64,000 nt of DNA from Paenibacillus chondroitinus NBRC 15376 (lineage in GTDB: Bacteria > Bacillota > Bacilli > Paenibacillales > NBRC-103111), in the NCBI RefSeq assembly GCF_004000765.1, contig NZ_BILW01000003.1, positions 304,852 through 368,851 of the forward strand, given 5' to 3'. This document shows, one piece after another, positions 28,037-37,601 of the stretch; positions within the stretch are counted from its first letter, which is position 1; each line of letters begins with the position of its first letter. The notes below the pieces were generated by a model. The model worked only from the letters and a program-made list of their open reading frames with translations. It was not told the origin of the DNA and ran no database searches. The position numbers were made by a program, and so were the translations under genes.

Positions 28037-28906
28037 CTATTTCAAAAGTCGCATCATTTTATTCAAAAAACCCTTGACACCAGGTGAAGAAGTATCAACG
28101 ACGTGATAACCTTTGATATAATCGACTACAAGCGACTGTAAGCTTTTAGCTGCGAGCGAGTTTGGGAAAGCTATTGTAAAGGGAACTTGCCTTTTGACAG
28201 CTTTTGACACAGAAGCATCATCTTCCACAAAACCTAGTGTAGGAATCTGAATGCCTAAGAATTGTTTGGCCACCAAAGCGATTTTGTCCGCTGTTTGCTT
28301 ACCTTCTTTTCGATCCGTAACCCGATTTATGATTAACTTAAAGGACACATCGTGTCCCATTGAATTAACCATTTTGATGATGGCATAAGCATCCGTAATG
28401 GAAGTTGGTTCTGGAGTTGTCACCACGAAAGTTTCCTCAGCCGCCAGAATGAATTTCAATGTTTCTTTTGACAAACCAGCACCTGTGTCAAAAATGATGA
28501 AATCCACATAACCGTTAAGCTGCATAACTTGCTCAGCAAAGTAATCAAGCTCGTCTTCCGTTAAACGAAGCAGATCGTTAAAACCAGAGCCGCCTGCGAT
28601 GAAATCTAAATCATTCGAACCTTTTTGGATGATTTCCCAAATGGTTTTTTCCTTTTTCAACAAATGATACAAATTGTACTTAGAGGAAATGCCCATCAGC
28701 ACATCAATATTGGCAAGCCCTAAGTCGGCATCAAAAACAAGAACCTTATAACCTTGGGACTGAAGCGCTAAAGCAAAGTTCAGCGTAACATTCGATTTCC
28801 CTACGCCGCCCTTTCCGCTAGTCACGGTAATAATCCTGGTCGTTTTTGTGCCTTTATCATTCTGAATTTGAACCAGGTTCCGTAACCCTTCTGCTTGATC
28901 CTTCAT
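28037..28906 (-). CDS. flhG: MinD-like ATPase FlhG (YlxH), flagellar number regulator
   Basis: FlhG is a membrane-associated ParA/MinD family ATPase that stimulates the FlhF GTPase and controls flagellar number and pattern, partly by delivering FliM/FliY to the C-ring. The 289 residues contain the deviant Walker A motif SGKGGVGKS at 30-38, Walker B region VLVFDADLGLANIDV, and the switch FIIFDTGAGLS; the C-terminus GFLNKMMRLLK is a plausible amphipathic membrane helix. It overlaps flhF by 4 nt (ATGA), matching their physical partnership. Confidence 0.95.
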   Translation of the reverse strand: MKDQAEGLRNLVQIQNDKGTKTTRIITVTSGKGGVGKSNVTLNFALALQSQGYKVLVFDADLGLANIDVLMGISSKYNLYHLLKKEKTIWEIIQKGSNDLDFIAGGSGFNDLLRLTEDELDYFAEQVMQLNGYVDFIIFDTGAGLSKETLKFILAAEETFVVTTPEPTSITDAYAIIKMVNSMGHDVSFKLIINRVTDRKEGKQTADKIALVAKQFLGIQIPTLGFVEDDASVSKAVKRQVPFTIAFPNSLAAKSLQSLVVDYIKGYHVVDTSSPGVKGFLNKMMRLLK

Positions 28907-30219
28907 GCTCTAGGTTCCTCCAATAACAAATCAATGATTTGCCGCTCATCCAATTCCGTAATGTCGTCCGGTACGCTCTGACCATTGGTCACATACGAGA
29001 TTTGAAGGGAGAACTCATGAACAATATTAACAATAGCTCCGTAAGAATCCGTTTCATCCATTTTGGTGAAAATGACTTTATCCAGCTTAAATTTGTTAAA
29101 GTTGTTCGTAATTGCCCTCATATCTCTATATTTCGTTGTTAAGCTAAGCACGAGGATCGTCTCGCTGCTGCCTTGTGTTTTGAGCAATGAATTGAGCTCC
29201 GAGACGTACATTTCATTACGAAAATTGCGACCGGCTGTATCCATGAAAATAACATCACAATCCGCTAAGTTTTGAAATGCTTTGACTAAATCTTGCGGCG
29301 AAAACACAACTTCTAATGGAACGTTCAAAATGGTGGCATACGTTTTTAATTGTTCGATAGCCGCAATACGGTAAGTGTCTGAAGTAATAAAACCAACCTT
29401 GCGTTGATATTTCAGCACTTGTTCAGCAGCCAACTTTGCAATCGTAGTCGTCTTACCGACTCCGGTGGGCCCCACAAAATGAACAACACGCGTACTGGGT
29501 GAAATTTTCTTGCCATTGTCGGACTGAAAAACTTGACCCAACTTAGCTTTCACCAGTTGTAAAGCACTTTCTTCTGTCACCGGCTCATCTGCAAGTTGAA
29601 AATCAGCGACAGTCTCATCCATAATTTGACGTATTAACTTCGGATCTACTTCTTGATCACTTAATCGCTGTTCAAGTTTTTGAAGAGGCTCAGGGAGCGC
29701 GAACACATCCGAAGCTTGTGTTAACTTCTTCATCATTTCTTTCATCTGTTTAAGTTCCTCAATAAGCTGCTCATCCTTTTGATAGCTGATCTTATTAGGC
29801 GCATTAATCGATGCCGGTGTATAGGTTTGTTGCGGCGTTTTAGTAAAAGTTAAAGGTGCATCTGCACTAAATGTTGCAGCATTAGGTTCATTTACTGCAG
29901 AAACATTCACGAGTACATCCGGAACTTCTGGAAAATCCGACTGATGAGGCTGAGACTTTGCCGCATACACTTGAGAAATTACTGCTTGCTGCTTCTGTTG
30001 CTGAAGTTGCGGTGTCACCTTGGGTGCAATCGGTGCTGCATTCGAATTCGTATTATCAATTGCAGCTATGACTTCAATCTTTTTTTTGCCAAACATACCA
30101 AGAAATCCGCCTGTGCGAATTTCTTTAGTGTTAAGAATCACGGCATCCTTCCCTAAATCAGTGCGAATTTTCTGCAACGCATCAGGCATGGAATCAACGA
30201 CATATCTTTTTACTCTCAT
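28903..30219 (-). CDS. flhF: SRP-family GTPase FlhF
   Basis: FlhF is the third SRP-type GTPase and marks the site and number of flagella. Its 438 residues show an N-terminal basic B domain (1-50), a long Gln/Pro/Ala-rich linker (55-145), helical N domain and G domain with GPTGVGKT at 250-257, DTAGR in the following switch and TKMDETDSYGA near the C-terminus. It overlaps flhA and flhG by 4 nt each, so the three are translationally coupled. Confidence 0.95.
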   Translation of the reverse strand: MRVKRYVVDSMPDALQKIRTDLGKDAVILNTKEIRTGGFLGMFGKKKIEVIAAIDNTNSNAAPIAPKVTPQLQQQKQQAVISQVYAAKSQPHQSDFPEVPDVLVNVSAVNEPNAATFSADAPLTFTKTPQQTYTPASINAPNKISYQKDEQLIEELKQMKEMMKKLTQASDVFALPEPLQKLEQRLSDQEVDPKLIRQIMDETVADFQLADEPVTEESALQLVKAKLGQVFQSDNGKKISPSTRVVHFVGPTGVGKTTTIAKLAAEQVLKYQRKVGFITSDTYRIAAIEQLKTYATILNVPLEVVFSPQDLVKAFQNLADCDVIFMDTAGRNFRNEMYVSELNSLLKTQGSSETILVLSLTTKYRDMRAITNNFNKFKLDKVIFTKMDETDSYGAIVNIVHEFSLQISYVTNGQSVPDDITELDERQIIDLLLEEPRA

Positions 30220-32249
30220 AAATTGACAACCCCCATGCTCTGAATTTCTACGCTAGGCTCTAATTCGCTATATGATAAGACGGGAATGTCTTGCAGCGTT
30301 CTTTCAAGCAGTTGTCTCAAGTACATACGAATCGTTGGAGAGGTTAAAATAACAGGCTGTTGCCCGGATTGAATTAATTTGCTTACCTGTTCGCTTACGC
30401 GATGATAAATAATTTGGGATGAGGACGGGTCAAGCGCCAAATAACTTCCCTGATCGGACTGCTGTACGGAATCAGCAATTTTCTTTTCTACTGACGGGCC
30501 TACTGTAATCACTTTCAGTGAATCCCCCAATGACGTGAATTGCTGCGTAATCTGTCTGGATAAAGATTGTCTGACATATTCCGTCAAGATCTCAGGATCT
30601 TTCGTATAAGCGCCATAATCGGCAAGTGTCTCCAGAATAGTAACCAAGTCGCGAACTGAGATTTTCTCCTTAAGCAGCTTAGCCAACACTTTTTGAACAT
30701 CACCAATCGACAATACGGAAGGAATAAGATCATCTACAAGCGCAGGATAAGATTCGCGAACGTTGTCGATGAGCGCTTTCGTTTCTTGGCGTCCAAGAAG
30801 CTCATGTGTATGTTTCTTAATAACTTCTGTAAGATGAGTAGCTACTACAGAAGGAGGGTCAACCACCGTATATCCTGATAACTCGGCTCGTTCTTTTGTC
30901 ACTTCATCAATCCAGATGGCAGGCAATCCAAAAGCAGGCTCTGTTGTTTCAATACCGGAAATGGAATCATCATCAATACCCGGGCTCATGGCCAGATAGT
31001 GATTAAGGAGTAGTTCGCCGCGTGCCACCGTATTGCCTTTAATTTTGATGATATACTCGTTCGGGCGCAGTTGAATATTGTCGCGTATGCGAATGACAGG
31101 TACGACTACCCCTAATTCAAGTGCACATTGCCTACGAATTAATATAATCCGGTCAAGTAAATCTCCACCTTGCTGTGTATCCGCGAGTGGAATTAAGCCG
31201 TAACCAAATTCAAATTCAATCGGATCGACTTGCAGTAAGGAAATAACACTTTCGGGACTTCGCACTTCCTCGATTTGCTGCTCTTCCACCAATTGTTCTT
31301 CTTTGATGGCTTCTCGTTCCAAGTTCTTTTGCATTTTGTATCCGGCGAAAACCAACAATCCGGCAATCGGAAAAGTCGTAAACCAATGAATCGGTGTAAA
31401 AATCCCCAGCATCACTAGCGTACCTGCAACAATATAAAGCAGTTTAGGTTGTGAAGTTAGCTGCTTGGTCACATCATGACCTAAGTTTCCTTCTGAAGAC
31501 GCTCTTGTCACGATAATACCAGCAGCCGTTGAAATCAGTAGTGCAGGAATTTGTGAAACGAGTCCATCCCCGATCGTTAGAATTGAGAAGGTTTGAAGGG
31601 CTTCGGAGAAATCCATGCCTTTCATCGTCATCCCAATGATAAAGCCACCAATCAAATTGATGACCAAAATGACAATACCAGCAATAGCATCCCCTTTTAC
31701 GAATTTACTGGCACCATCCATGGCTCCGTAGAAATCTGCTTCTCGTTCAATCTTCTGCCTACGTTCCCGGGCTTGAACCTCATTAATCAACCCGGCATTT
31801 AAATCCGCGTCGATACTCATTTGTTTCCCCGGCATCGCATCGAGCGTAAATCTGGCCGCAACCTCGGCAACGCGCTCAGAACCTTTGGTAATTACGATGA
31901 ATTGAACCAAGACAAGGATAAGGAATACGACAAATCCTACGACGATATTTCCTTGCGCTACGAAAGAACCAAAAGTTCTGACCACGTCGCCTGCTTCTGC
32001 ATGAGACAAAATATTTCGCGTTGTAGACACATTTAACGCTAGCCGAAACAACGTAGTGATCAAGAGCAGAGATGGGAAAATAGAAAATTGCAAAGCTTCT
32101 TGCGTGTTCATGGCAACCAAGATAATCATTAAAGCAATAGAGATATTAATTATTAGAAGAAAATCCAACAAAGGGATTGGAACTGGTACAATCATCATTA
32201 AAACAATAGCAATAATGCCTATAAGAACGAACAAATCCTTGACTCTCAT
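30216..32249 (-). CDS. flhA: flagellar type III export gate protein FlhA
   Basis: FlhA forms the nonameric ring of the flagellar export gate and uses the proton motive force. Its 677 residues have about eight membrane helices in the first 330, the conserved FHIPEP-type cytoplasmic loop region (ARFTLDAMPGKQMSIDADLNAGLINEVQARERR, here 130-165) and a cytoplasmic domain (340-677) that docks chaperone-substrate complexes. ATG 32249 opens the frame MRVKDLFVLIGI. Located between flhB and flhF as usual. Confidence 0.97.
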   Translation of the reverse strand: MRVKDLFVLIGIIAIVLMMIVPVPIPLLDFLLIINISIALMIILVAMNTQEALQFSIFPSLLLITTLFRLALNVSTTRNILSHAEAGDVVRTFGSFVAQGNIVVGFVVFLILVLVQFIVITKGSERVAEVAARFTLDAMPGKQMSIDADLNAGLINEVQARERRQKIEREADFYGAMDGASKFVKGDAIAGIVILVINLIGGFIIGMTMKGMDFSEALQTFSILTIGDGLVSQIPALLISTAAGIIVTRASSEGNLGHDVTKQLTSQPKLLYIVAGTLVMLGIFTPIHWFTTFPIAGLLVFAGYKMQKNLEREAIKEEQLVEEQQIEEVRSPESVISLLQVDPIEFEFGYGLIPLADTQQGGDLLDRIILIRRQCALELGVVVPVIRIRDNIQLRPNEYIIKIKGNTVARGELLLNHYLAMSPGIDDDSISGIETTEPAFGLPAIWIDEVTKERAELSGYTVVDPPSVVATHLTEVIKKHTHELLGRQETKALIDNVRESYPALVDDLIPSVLSIGDVQKVLAKLLKEKISVRDLVTILETLADYGAYTKDPEILTEYVRQSLSRQITQQFTSLGDSLKVITVGPSVEKKIADSVQQSDQGSYLALDPSSSQIIYHRVSEQVSKLIQSGQQPVILTSPTIRMYLRQLLERTLQDIPVLSYSELEPSVEIQSMGVVNL

Positions 32250-32270
32250 TAGATTGTACCCCCCTTCTTA

Positions 32271-33365
32271 TTAATTCGTTTTGCCCTTCATTTTATATAC
32301 ATACGCCAACACTTCTGCGACAGCTTGGAACAGCTCAGCCGGAATTGAGTCTCCGATTTCCACCTGTGCAAAGATCGCACGAGCAAGCGGTTTGTTTTCC
32401 ATCGTAATAATACCGTTGTTTTTGGCAACTTCTTTGATTTTCAATGCAACGTAATCGGCGCCTTTTGCAATAACGGTAGGGGCTTGCATATTGGTGGAAT
32501 CATACTTAAGAGCAACTGCAAAGTGAGTTGGATTCGTAATAATAACATCCGCTTTGGGAACTTCCTGCATCATTCGCTGCATGGCCATCTGGCGCTGCTT
32601 TGCACGGATCTTTCCTTTAATGAAGGGATCTCCCTCGCTTTTCTTATATTCATCTTTGATATCCTGCTTAGACATCCTAAGACTTTTCTCATGTTCGTAT
32701 TTTTGATAAATATAGTCAAAAATGGCAAGTACGATGAGAACTGCGCCAATCTTTATACCTAACTTTAATGTAACTGAGGCGATAAACGAGAAAGTACTTT
32801 CCAATGGAGCATGTCCCAACCCCAACAATCTAGCCTTTTCTCCCATTAATGTCGTGTAAACAACATAACCGATAATTGTCAATTTCAACGTAGACTTCAA
32901 AAATTCCATCACTGTTCGTAAAGAAAAGATCCTTTTAAACCCTTCTAATGGATTAATCTTGTTGAATTTCATCATCAAGGGGTCACCGATAAACATGAAC
33001 CCGATTTGCGCATAATTCGCAATAAAAGCGATAATCAAAGCAAGCAGAAAGAGAGGACCTAAGATAAAAAATCCTTGCTTGACCAAATCGGCGAAAAGCA
33101 CTTGAACATTGCTAGCCGTAATATCCATTGTCAGTTCATTCTCATATACATTACGAAAGATGTTAATCATCTTTTCTTTCATATGACCACCGAACATTAG
33201 AAATGACAAGAAAGAAAAGAGCAAAATAAGTGCCGCGGGTAAGTCCATACTTTTCGCAACTTGCCCTTTTTTACGTGCATCCTGCCTTTTCCTCGCCGTA
33301 GCTGGCTCCGTCTTTTCCCCAGCAAACCATTGTAAATCAAGCTGCAAACGACGTTGTTGGGACAC
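32271..33365 (-). CDS. flhB: flagellar export protein and substrate switch FlhB
   Basis: FlhB switches export from rod/hook to filament substrates after self-cleavage. The 364 residues have four membrane helices (about 45-60, 95-117, 155-175, 200-220) and a cytoplasmic domain with the autocleavage motif NPTH at 278-281, followed by FAVALKYDSTNMQAPTVIAKG. GTG 33365 follows CAGGAGGAAAGCC. A second protein resembling only its C-terminal domain occurs at 62899-63213. Confidence 0.97.
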   Translation of the reverse strand: MSQQRRLQLDLQWFAGEKTEPATARKRQDARKKGQVAKSMDLPAALILLFSFLSFLMFGGHMKEKMINIFRNVYENELTMDITASNVQVLFADLVKQGFFILGPLFLLALIIAFIANYAQIGFMFIGDPLMMKFNKINPLEGFKRIFSLRTVMEFLKSTLKLTIIGYVVYTTLMGEKARLLGLGHAPLESTFSFIASVTLKLGIKIGAVLIVLAIFDYIYQKYEHEKSLRMSKQDIKDEYKKSEGDPFIKGKIRAKQRQMAMQRMMQEVPKADVIITNPTHFAVALKYDSTNMQAPTVIAKGADYVALKIKEVAKNNGIITMENKPLARAIFAQVEIGDSIPAELFQAVAEVLAYVYKMKGKTN

Positions 33366-33379
33366 GGCTTTCCTCCTGC

Positions 33380-34177
33380 CTAGGGAGATGGTTGCTGTGT
33401 TCCGCTAATGATTTGGAGCAACTTCTCCATGTTATCGAAAATGGTTGAGAACAAATATTGGAATTGTGAAATTAATTCCGGAAATAAAACGACGAGCAAG
33501 AAAAAACCCAGAATCATTTTAAGTGGTGCACCGATAACAAAAATGTTAAATTGCGGAGCAACCCTCGTTAATAGCCCTAATCCTAAATCCGTTAGAAAAA
33601 GCGCTGCTACAATCGGCGCAGCAAGCTGAAACGAAAGATAAAACATTTTGGCCAAAGAATGAAACAAGAAATCAGAAATTTCACCGCTGTATATCCGAGC
33701 AAACAACTGGTTGTCCAACGGAACCCACTTATAACTATCCATGATCGCTCTAAGGAGGTAATGATGGCCGTCAAATGAAAGAAATAGCAAAACGGCAATC
33801 ATATATTTGAGGTTACCTAACATTGGCGATGAAGCCCCTGTTAGTGGATCTATTACGCTTGCCATGCTGAAACCAATTTGCATATCCATAAAAGAACCTG
33901 CGGTTTGAACGACCGTAAAAAAGAGATAGGCAAGAAAACCAAGCAAAATGCCAATCAGCATTTCACGAATAATCAAAAGAACATATTCACCATCCATGGG
34001 AATGGGCTTATCCAACCCCATGCTCGCAAAAATAAGGAAGGAGATGAATACGGATAGACCGATCTTGAACATCATGGGTACGTTTCTAGAAGATAAGATC
34101 GGTACCACGACAAAGAATGATGTAATTCGACAAAAGATAAGCAAAAAAATAGGGATTGCCTGAAAAACTAATGTCAT
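33380..34177 (-). CDS. fliR: flagellar export gate protein FliR
   Basis: FliR joins FliP and FliQ in the helical export-gate core. About 265 residues with five to six hydrophobic helices and the typical IGFLAYLFFTVVQTAGSFMDMQIGFSMASVIDP segment. I choose ATG 34177; an in-frame GTG at 34186 is so close to GGATAGG that it is less likely. It follows fliQ directly. Confidence 0.94.
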   Translation of the reverse strand: MTLVFQAIPIFLLIFCRITSFFVVVPILSSRNVPMMFKIGLSVFISFLIFASMGLDKPIPMDGEYVLLIIREMLIGILLGFLAYLFFTVVQTAGSFMDMQIGFSMASVIDPLTGASSPMLGNLKYMIAVLLFLSFDGHHYLLRAIMDSYKWVPLDNQLFARIYSGEISDFLFHSLAKMFYLSFQLAAPIVAALFLTDLGLGLLTRVAPQFNIFVIGAPLKMILGFFLLVVLFPELISQFQYLFSTIFDNMEKLLQIISGTQQPSP

Positions 34178-34189
34178 CGCGCTCACAAC

Positions 34190-34459
34190 CTATCCAACGA
34201 ATTTGTAAAGGTTGTTGAGTAAATTGAACGTAAAATCAACCAATGTATTCATGATCCACGGCCCAAAGATGAGGATAGACAACAGTACAGCGACGATTTT
34301 AGGAACAAAAGCTAGGGTTTGTTCTTGAATTTGTGTTGTCGCTTGAAAAATACTAATAATGAGACCTACGACAAGCCCAATGACAAGCATGGGAGCACTC
34401 GCTTTAAGCACCGTATAAACAGCTTCACCAGCAATTCGTATTACAAATTCCGAACCCAT
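34190..34459 (-). CDS. fliQ: flagellar export gate protein FliQ
   Basis: A small two-helix membrane protein (89 residues), four copies of which assemble with FliP and FliR. The sequence APMLVIGLVVGLIISIFQATTQIQEQTLAFVPKI is diagnostic. ATG 34459 has CGGAGGTTTCTGAA upstream; an upstream frame of ten more codons lacks a site and overlaps fliP. It lies between fliP and fliR in the universal order. Confidence 0.95.
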   Translation of the reverse strand: MGSEFVIRIAGEAVYTVLKASAPMLVIGLVVGLIISIFQATTQIQEQTLAFVPKIVAVLLSILIFGPWIMNTLVDFTFNLLNNLYKFVG

Positions 34460-34485
34460 TTCAGAAACCTCCGATATCTTGATCC

Positions 34486-35259
34486 TCAACTATAGCTTAG
34501 GAGTAATGATCTCACCACAAGATACCAGCCATCTACCAAGATAAAAAGTAGAATCTTAAACGGCAATGAAATCATAACAGGTGGCAGCATCATCATCCCC
34601 ATTGCCATCAAGGTACTGGAAACGACCATATCAATGACCAGGAACGGAATGAAAATCATGAATCCCATTTGGAAAGCAGACTTCAACTCGCTAATTGCAT
34701 AAGCAGGAACTAATGATGTTAGCGGAATATCTTCCACACCTGTAGGTGCCTTTGCCTTGGTGTAATCTAGAAATAACTTTAAATCCTTCTGACGCGTATG
34801 CTTGAACATAAACTTCTTCATTGGCAATGAAGCTTTCTCGAAAGCCTGGGTTTGAGTGATTTCACCCTTCATATAGGGTTGAAGAGCTACTTGATTCACT
34901 TCTCCCAAAGTTGGAGACATGATAAAGAAGGTTAAAAACAGAGCGAGTCCGATTAGAACCTGGTTAGGTGGCATCTGCTGGGTTCCTAGTGAAGTACGGA
35001 CGAAACCGAGCACGATGACGATTCGTGTAAAACTAGTCATTAGAATGAGAAAAGATGGTGCAAGACTCAAAACGGTTAATAGCAGCAATAGTGTAACTGT
35101 GTTAGATGACCCTCCGGCAGTCCCTCCAGTCCCAATGTTTACGTTTAAACCTGGAATCGGATTGTTAGGATCGGTCTCCGCAGCTGATGCTGTCAAAGAG
35201 AGTAGAAACACAGAAATCAACACAATGAGAAGTGTAAAAACTAGTTTATTTCGTTTCAT
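34486..35259 (-). CDS. fliP: flagellar export gate protein FliP
   Basis: FliP is the pentameric core of the export gate. The 257 residues begin with a cleavable signal peptide ending near TASAAE (about 27), as in most FliP, then four membrane helices; SFTRIVIVLGFVRTSLGTQQMPPNQVLIGLALFLTFFIMSP and FQMGFMIFIPFLVIDMVVSSTLMAMGMMMLPPVMISLPFK are family-specific. It overlaps fliO by 4 nt. Confidence 0.96.
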   Translation of the reverse strand: MKRNKLVFTLLIVLISVFLLSLTASAAETDPNNPIPGLNVNIGTGGTAGGSSNTVTLLLLLTVLSLAPSFLILMTSFTRIVIVLGFVRTSLGTQQMPPNQVLIGLALFLTFFIMSPTLGEVNQVALQPYMKGEITQTQAFEKASLPMKKFMFKHTRQKDLKLFLDYTKAKAPTGVEDIPLTSLVPAYAISELKSAFQMGFMIFIPFLVIDMVVSSTLMAMGMMMLPPVMISLPFKILLFILVDGWYLVVRSLLLSYS

Positions 35260-35885
35260 TCATCATTCAACCGATCTTTTTGTTTTTGATCAGAAAGCCA
35301 TTCTTCTACATTTCGATTACGATTAGTTACACGCTGGAGCTTATCATGAAATACTTGCTGAAATGCTGAATTAATTTCTACTTCTTCTTCGATTTCTTTT
35401 TTTCTAGTTGGCAGTTTACTAATCCACTTGCTAACAGATGCGAATCCCATTCGATCATCCTGAGAAGAAATCAGAAGCTCAGTGATGTATGCTACTTCAT
35501 CGGCGTCATTGATTTTATCCAACAGCTGGATGTTATCTCCGACGCCAACTACGAAGAGCGAATGTCCAATTTCAACGATTTGAATCGATTTATTTTGGCC
35601 TAGGGGAACTCCACCTAGAGATCGAATTGAGTTCCCGAACATTGTTCCTCTATTTTTCTTCGCTACGTACCTAATTAGCACATAGAAAAGAAGAATAATT
35701 AAAATCAAGAAGAATATGACCTTAAAAATCATACCAAACGTCCCCGTTGGATCGGTACTCGGATAATCCGTTGTTGGAAGTCCTTGTCCGGGTTCTGTTT
35801 CAGCATAACCAACGGACCTTGTATACAACATTGCGGTGAAACCGAGTATGCCTGTTAGCAGTCTTTTCGAGCAGAGTCTTTTCAT
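35256..35885 (-). CDS. fliO: flagellar biosynthesis protein FliO (FliZ in older Bacillus naming)
   Basis: FliO helps FliP assemble into the export gate. The 209-residue protein has an N-terminal signal-like hydrophobic segment (about 9-27), a short periplasmic part, a membrane helix (about 52-72) and a cytoplasmic domain with GNSIRSLGGVPLGQNKSIQIVEIGHSLFVVGVGDNIQLLDKI, the conserved region. ATG 35885 with AAAGGA 8 nt upstream is preferred over GTG two codons earlier. It overlaps fliP and follows cheY. Confidence 0.92.
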   Translation of the reverse strand: MKRLCSKRLLTGILGFTAMLYTRSVGYAETEPGQGLPTTDYPSTDPTGTFGMIFKVIFFLILIILLFYVLIRYVAKKNRGTMFGNSIRSLGGVPLGQNKSIQIVEIGHSLFVVGVGDNIQLLDKINDADEVAYITELLISSQDDRMGFASVSKWISKLPTRKKEIEEEVEINSAFQQVFHDKLQRVTNRNRNVEEWLSDQKQKDRLNDE

Positions 35886-35933
35886 ATCCACAATCCTTTC
35901 GGTGTATGTAAGACTCGACCGAACGAAGACGGC

Positions 35934-36296
35934 TTAACCTAGAGTCTTTTTAATAGCTTCTATAACACGGTCTGCTTGGAAAGGCTTCACAATAAAGTCC
36001 TTCGCACCGGCTTGAATGGCATCAATGACCATTGCTTGTTGTCCCATCGCTGAGCACATAATTACTTTCGCGCTAGGTTCAATCTTCTTAATTTCTTTCA
36101 AAGCTTGAATACCATCCATCTCTGGCATTGTGATATCCATTGTAATCAGATCCGGTTTCAACTCTTTGTATTTTTCGATAGCTTGTGCACCATCATTCGC
36201 TTCTCCACAAACCTCGTAACCATTTTTTGTCAAAATATCGCGAATCATCATTCTCATAAAAGCTGCATCATCTACAATTAGAATACGGTTAGCCAT
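35934..36296 (-). CDS. cheY: chemotaxis response regulator CheY
   Basis: CheY-P binds the C-ring proteins FliM and FliY and, in Bacillales, favours smooth swimming. It is a stand-alone receiver domain of 120 residues: acidic pocket D9-D10, phospho-acceptor D54, Thr/Ser in IMCSAMG and conserved Lys in FIVKPF. ATG 36296 follows TCTTAGGGGGACTTTATTC. Its place after fliY fits their direct interaction. Confidence 0.96.
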   Translation of the reverse strand: MANRILIVDDAAFMRMMIRDILTKNGYEVCGEANDGAQAIEKYKELKPDLITMDITMPEMDGIQALKEIKKIEPSAKVIMCSAMGQQAMVIDAIQAGAKDFIVKPFQADRVIEAIKKTLG

Positions 36297-36320
36297 GAAT
36301 AAAGTCCCCCTAAGATTAAA

Positions 36321-37601
36321 TTATTGTAACTTTTGAATTCGTTCCCACTGGTTCACAATGTCGGTTACACGAACTCCGAAGTTTTCATCGATGACAACGA
36401 CTTCGCCCTTGGCAATCAGCTTATTGTTAACTAAGATATCTACCGGTTCACCTGCCAGCTTATCCAATTCGATAATCGATCCCTGGGAGAGTTCCAAGAT
36501 GTCTTTAATCACCTTGTGTGTTCTGCCTAATTCTACAGTTACCTTAAGCGGTATATCCAGTAGTAAATTCAGGTTCGTATCATCCGTTTGCCCTAATCCA
36601 CCTGATTGCAAATTTCCAAACTGAACAGGTTGGACATTGACATTGCGATTTGGCATCCCACCATAAGAAGCAGGTGGCTGCTGGTACATAGGTTGCTGCG
36701 GCGGATACATCGGCTGCCCCATTGGCGGCTGCATGGGTGGTTGCATAGGCTGCTGGTACATAGGTTGTTCATACACAGGCTGCTGTTGTTGATACGTAGG
36801 TTGCTCATACACAGATTGAGCAGCTGCAGGGGGCGGTGTATGTACTTCCTGCATAGGTGCTGGTGTAGGCGCCGGCGTTTGTGCAGCAGGTGCAACTTCC
36901 ATCGAAGAATCAGAATCGCCACCCATGAGGATCGATACCATTTCTTTGGCGAATGGAACAGGTAATAATTGCATGATATTAGAATCAATAAGGTCGCCAA
37001 TGATAAGTCGGAACGATATCTTTATAAATACGTCCTCGTCGGGTAGTTTTCCTTCTCCTTTCGACAAATTTAATATGTCGATTCCTGGAGGTGAGATATT
37101 GACAAATCGATTAAATATGGTAGACATCGATGTTGCCGAAGATCCCATCATCTGATTCATCGCTTCTTGCACGGCACTAATATGAATTTCGCTTAGATGC
37201 TCATCTCCGCCAGTACCATCTCCACCCATCATTAAGTCAGCAATAACTTGAGCATCGCGTGTTTTGATCACTAACAGGTTAATGCCATCGAAACCATCCA
37301 CATAGTTTACATGTACAGCCACATGTGGTTTCGGGAATTGCTCTTGCAATTCATCTTTACTGATAATCGATACCTTTGGCGTCGTGATGTCGACTTTTTT
37401 ACCGAGCAAGGTAGAAAGAGCTGTAGCTGCGCTGCCAAATGTGATGTTACCAATTTCACCTAGTGCGTCTTGTTCTAAGGAAGATAAAAAATCTTCAACT
37501 TGAGGAGACCCATGAAAAGAAGAGGCTGAACTATCGTCCGAAGACTGTCTCAACAAAGCATCGATCTCTTCCTGGGACAAATAATCTCTATTATTCGTCA
37601 T
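36321..37601 (-). CDS. fliY: flagellar motor switch phosphatase FliY
   Basis: FliY replaces FliN in Bacillales: a C-ring protein and CheY-P phosphatase. About 426 residues: N-terminal CheY-binding peptide LSQEEIDALL, a CheC-like domain with two catalytic motifs (DALGEIGN at 45-52, and SAVQEAMN), a Pro/Gln/Met/Tyr-rich linker (about 240-335, repeats of YQQP and QPPM) and a C-terminal FliN/SpoA domain (LLLDIPLKVTVELGRTHKVIKDILELSQGSIIELDKLAGEPVDILVNNKLIAKGEVVVIDENFGVRV). ATG 37601 follows GAAGGAGAAGAAGATT and lies within the fliM end (11-nt overlap). Confidence 0.96.
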   Translation of the reverse strand: MTNNRDYLSQEEIDALLRQSSDDSSASSFHGSPQVEDFLSSLEQDALGEIGNITFGSAATALSTLLGKKVDITTPKVSIISKDELQEQFPKPHVAVHVNYVDGFDGINLLVIKTRDAQVIADLMMGGDGTGGDEHLSEIHISAVQEAMNQMMGSSATSMSTIFNRFVNISPPGIDILNLSKGEGKLPDEDVFIKISFRLIIGDLIDSNIMQLLPVPFAKEMVSILMGGDSDSSMEVAPAAQTPAPTPAPMQEVHTPPPAAAQSVYEQPTYQQQQPVYEQPMYQQPMQPPMQPPMGQPMYPPQQPMYQQPPASYGGMPNRNVNVQPVQFGNLQSGGLGQTDDTNLNLLLDIPLKVTVELGRTHKVIKDILELSQGSIIELDKLAGEPVDILVNNKLIAKGEVVVIDENFGVRVTDIVNQWERIQKLQ

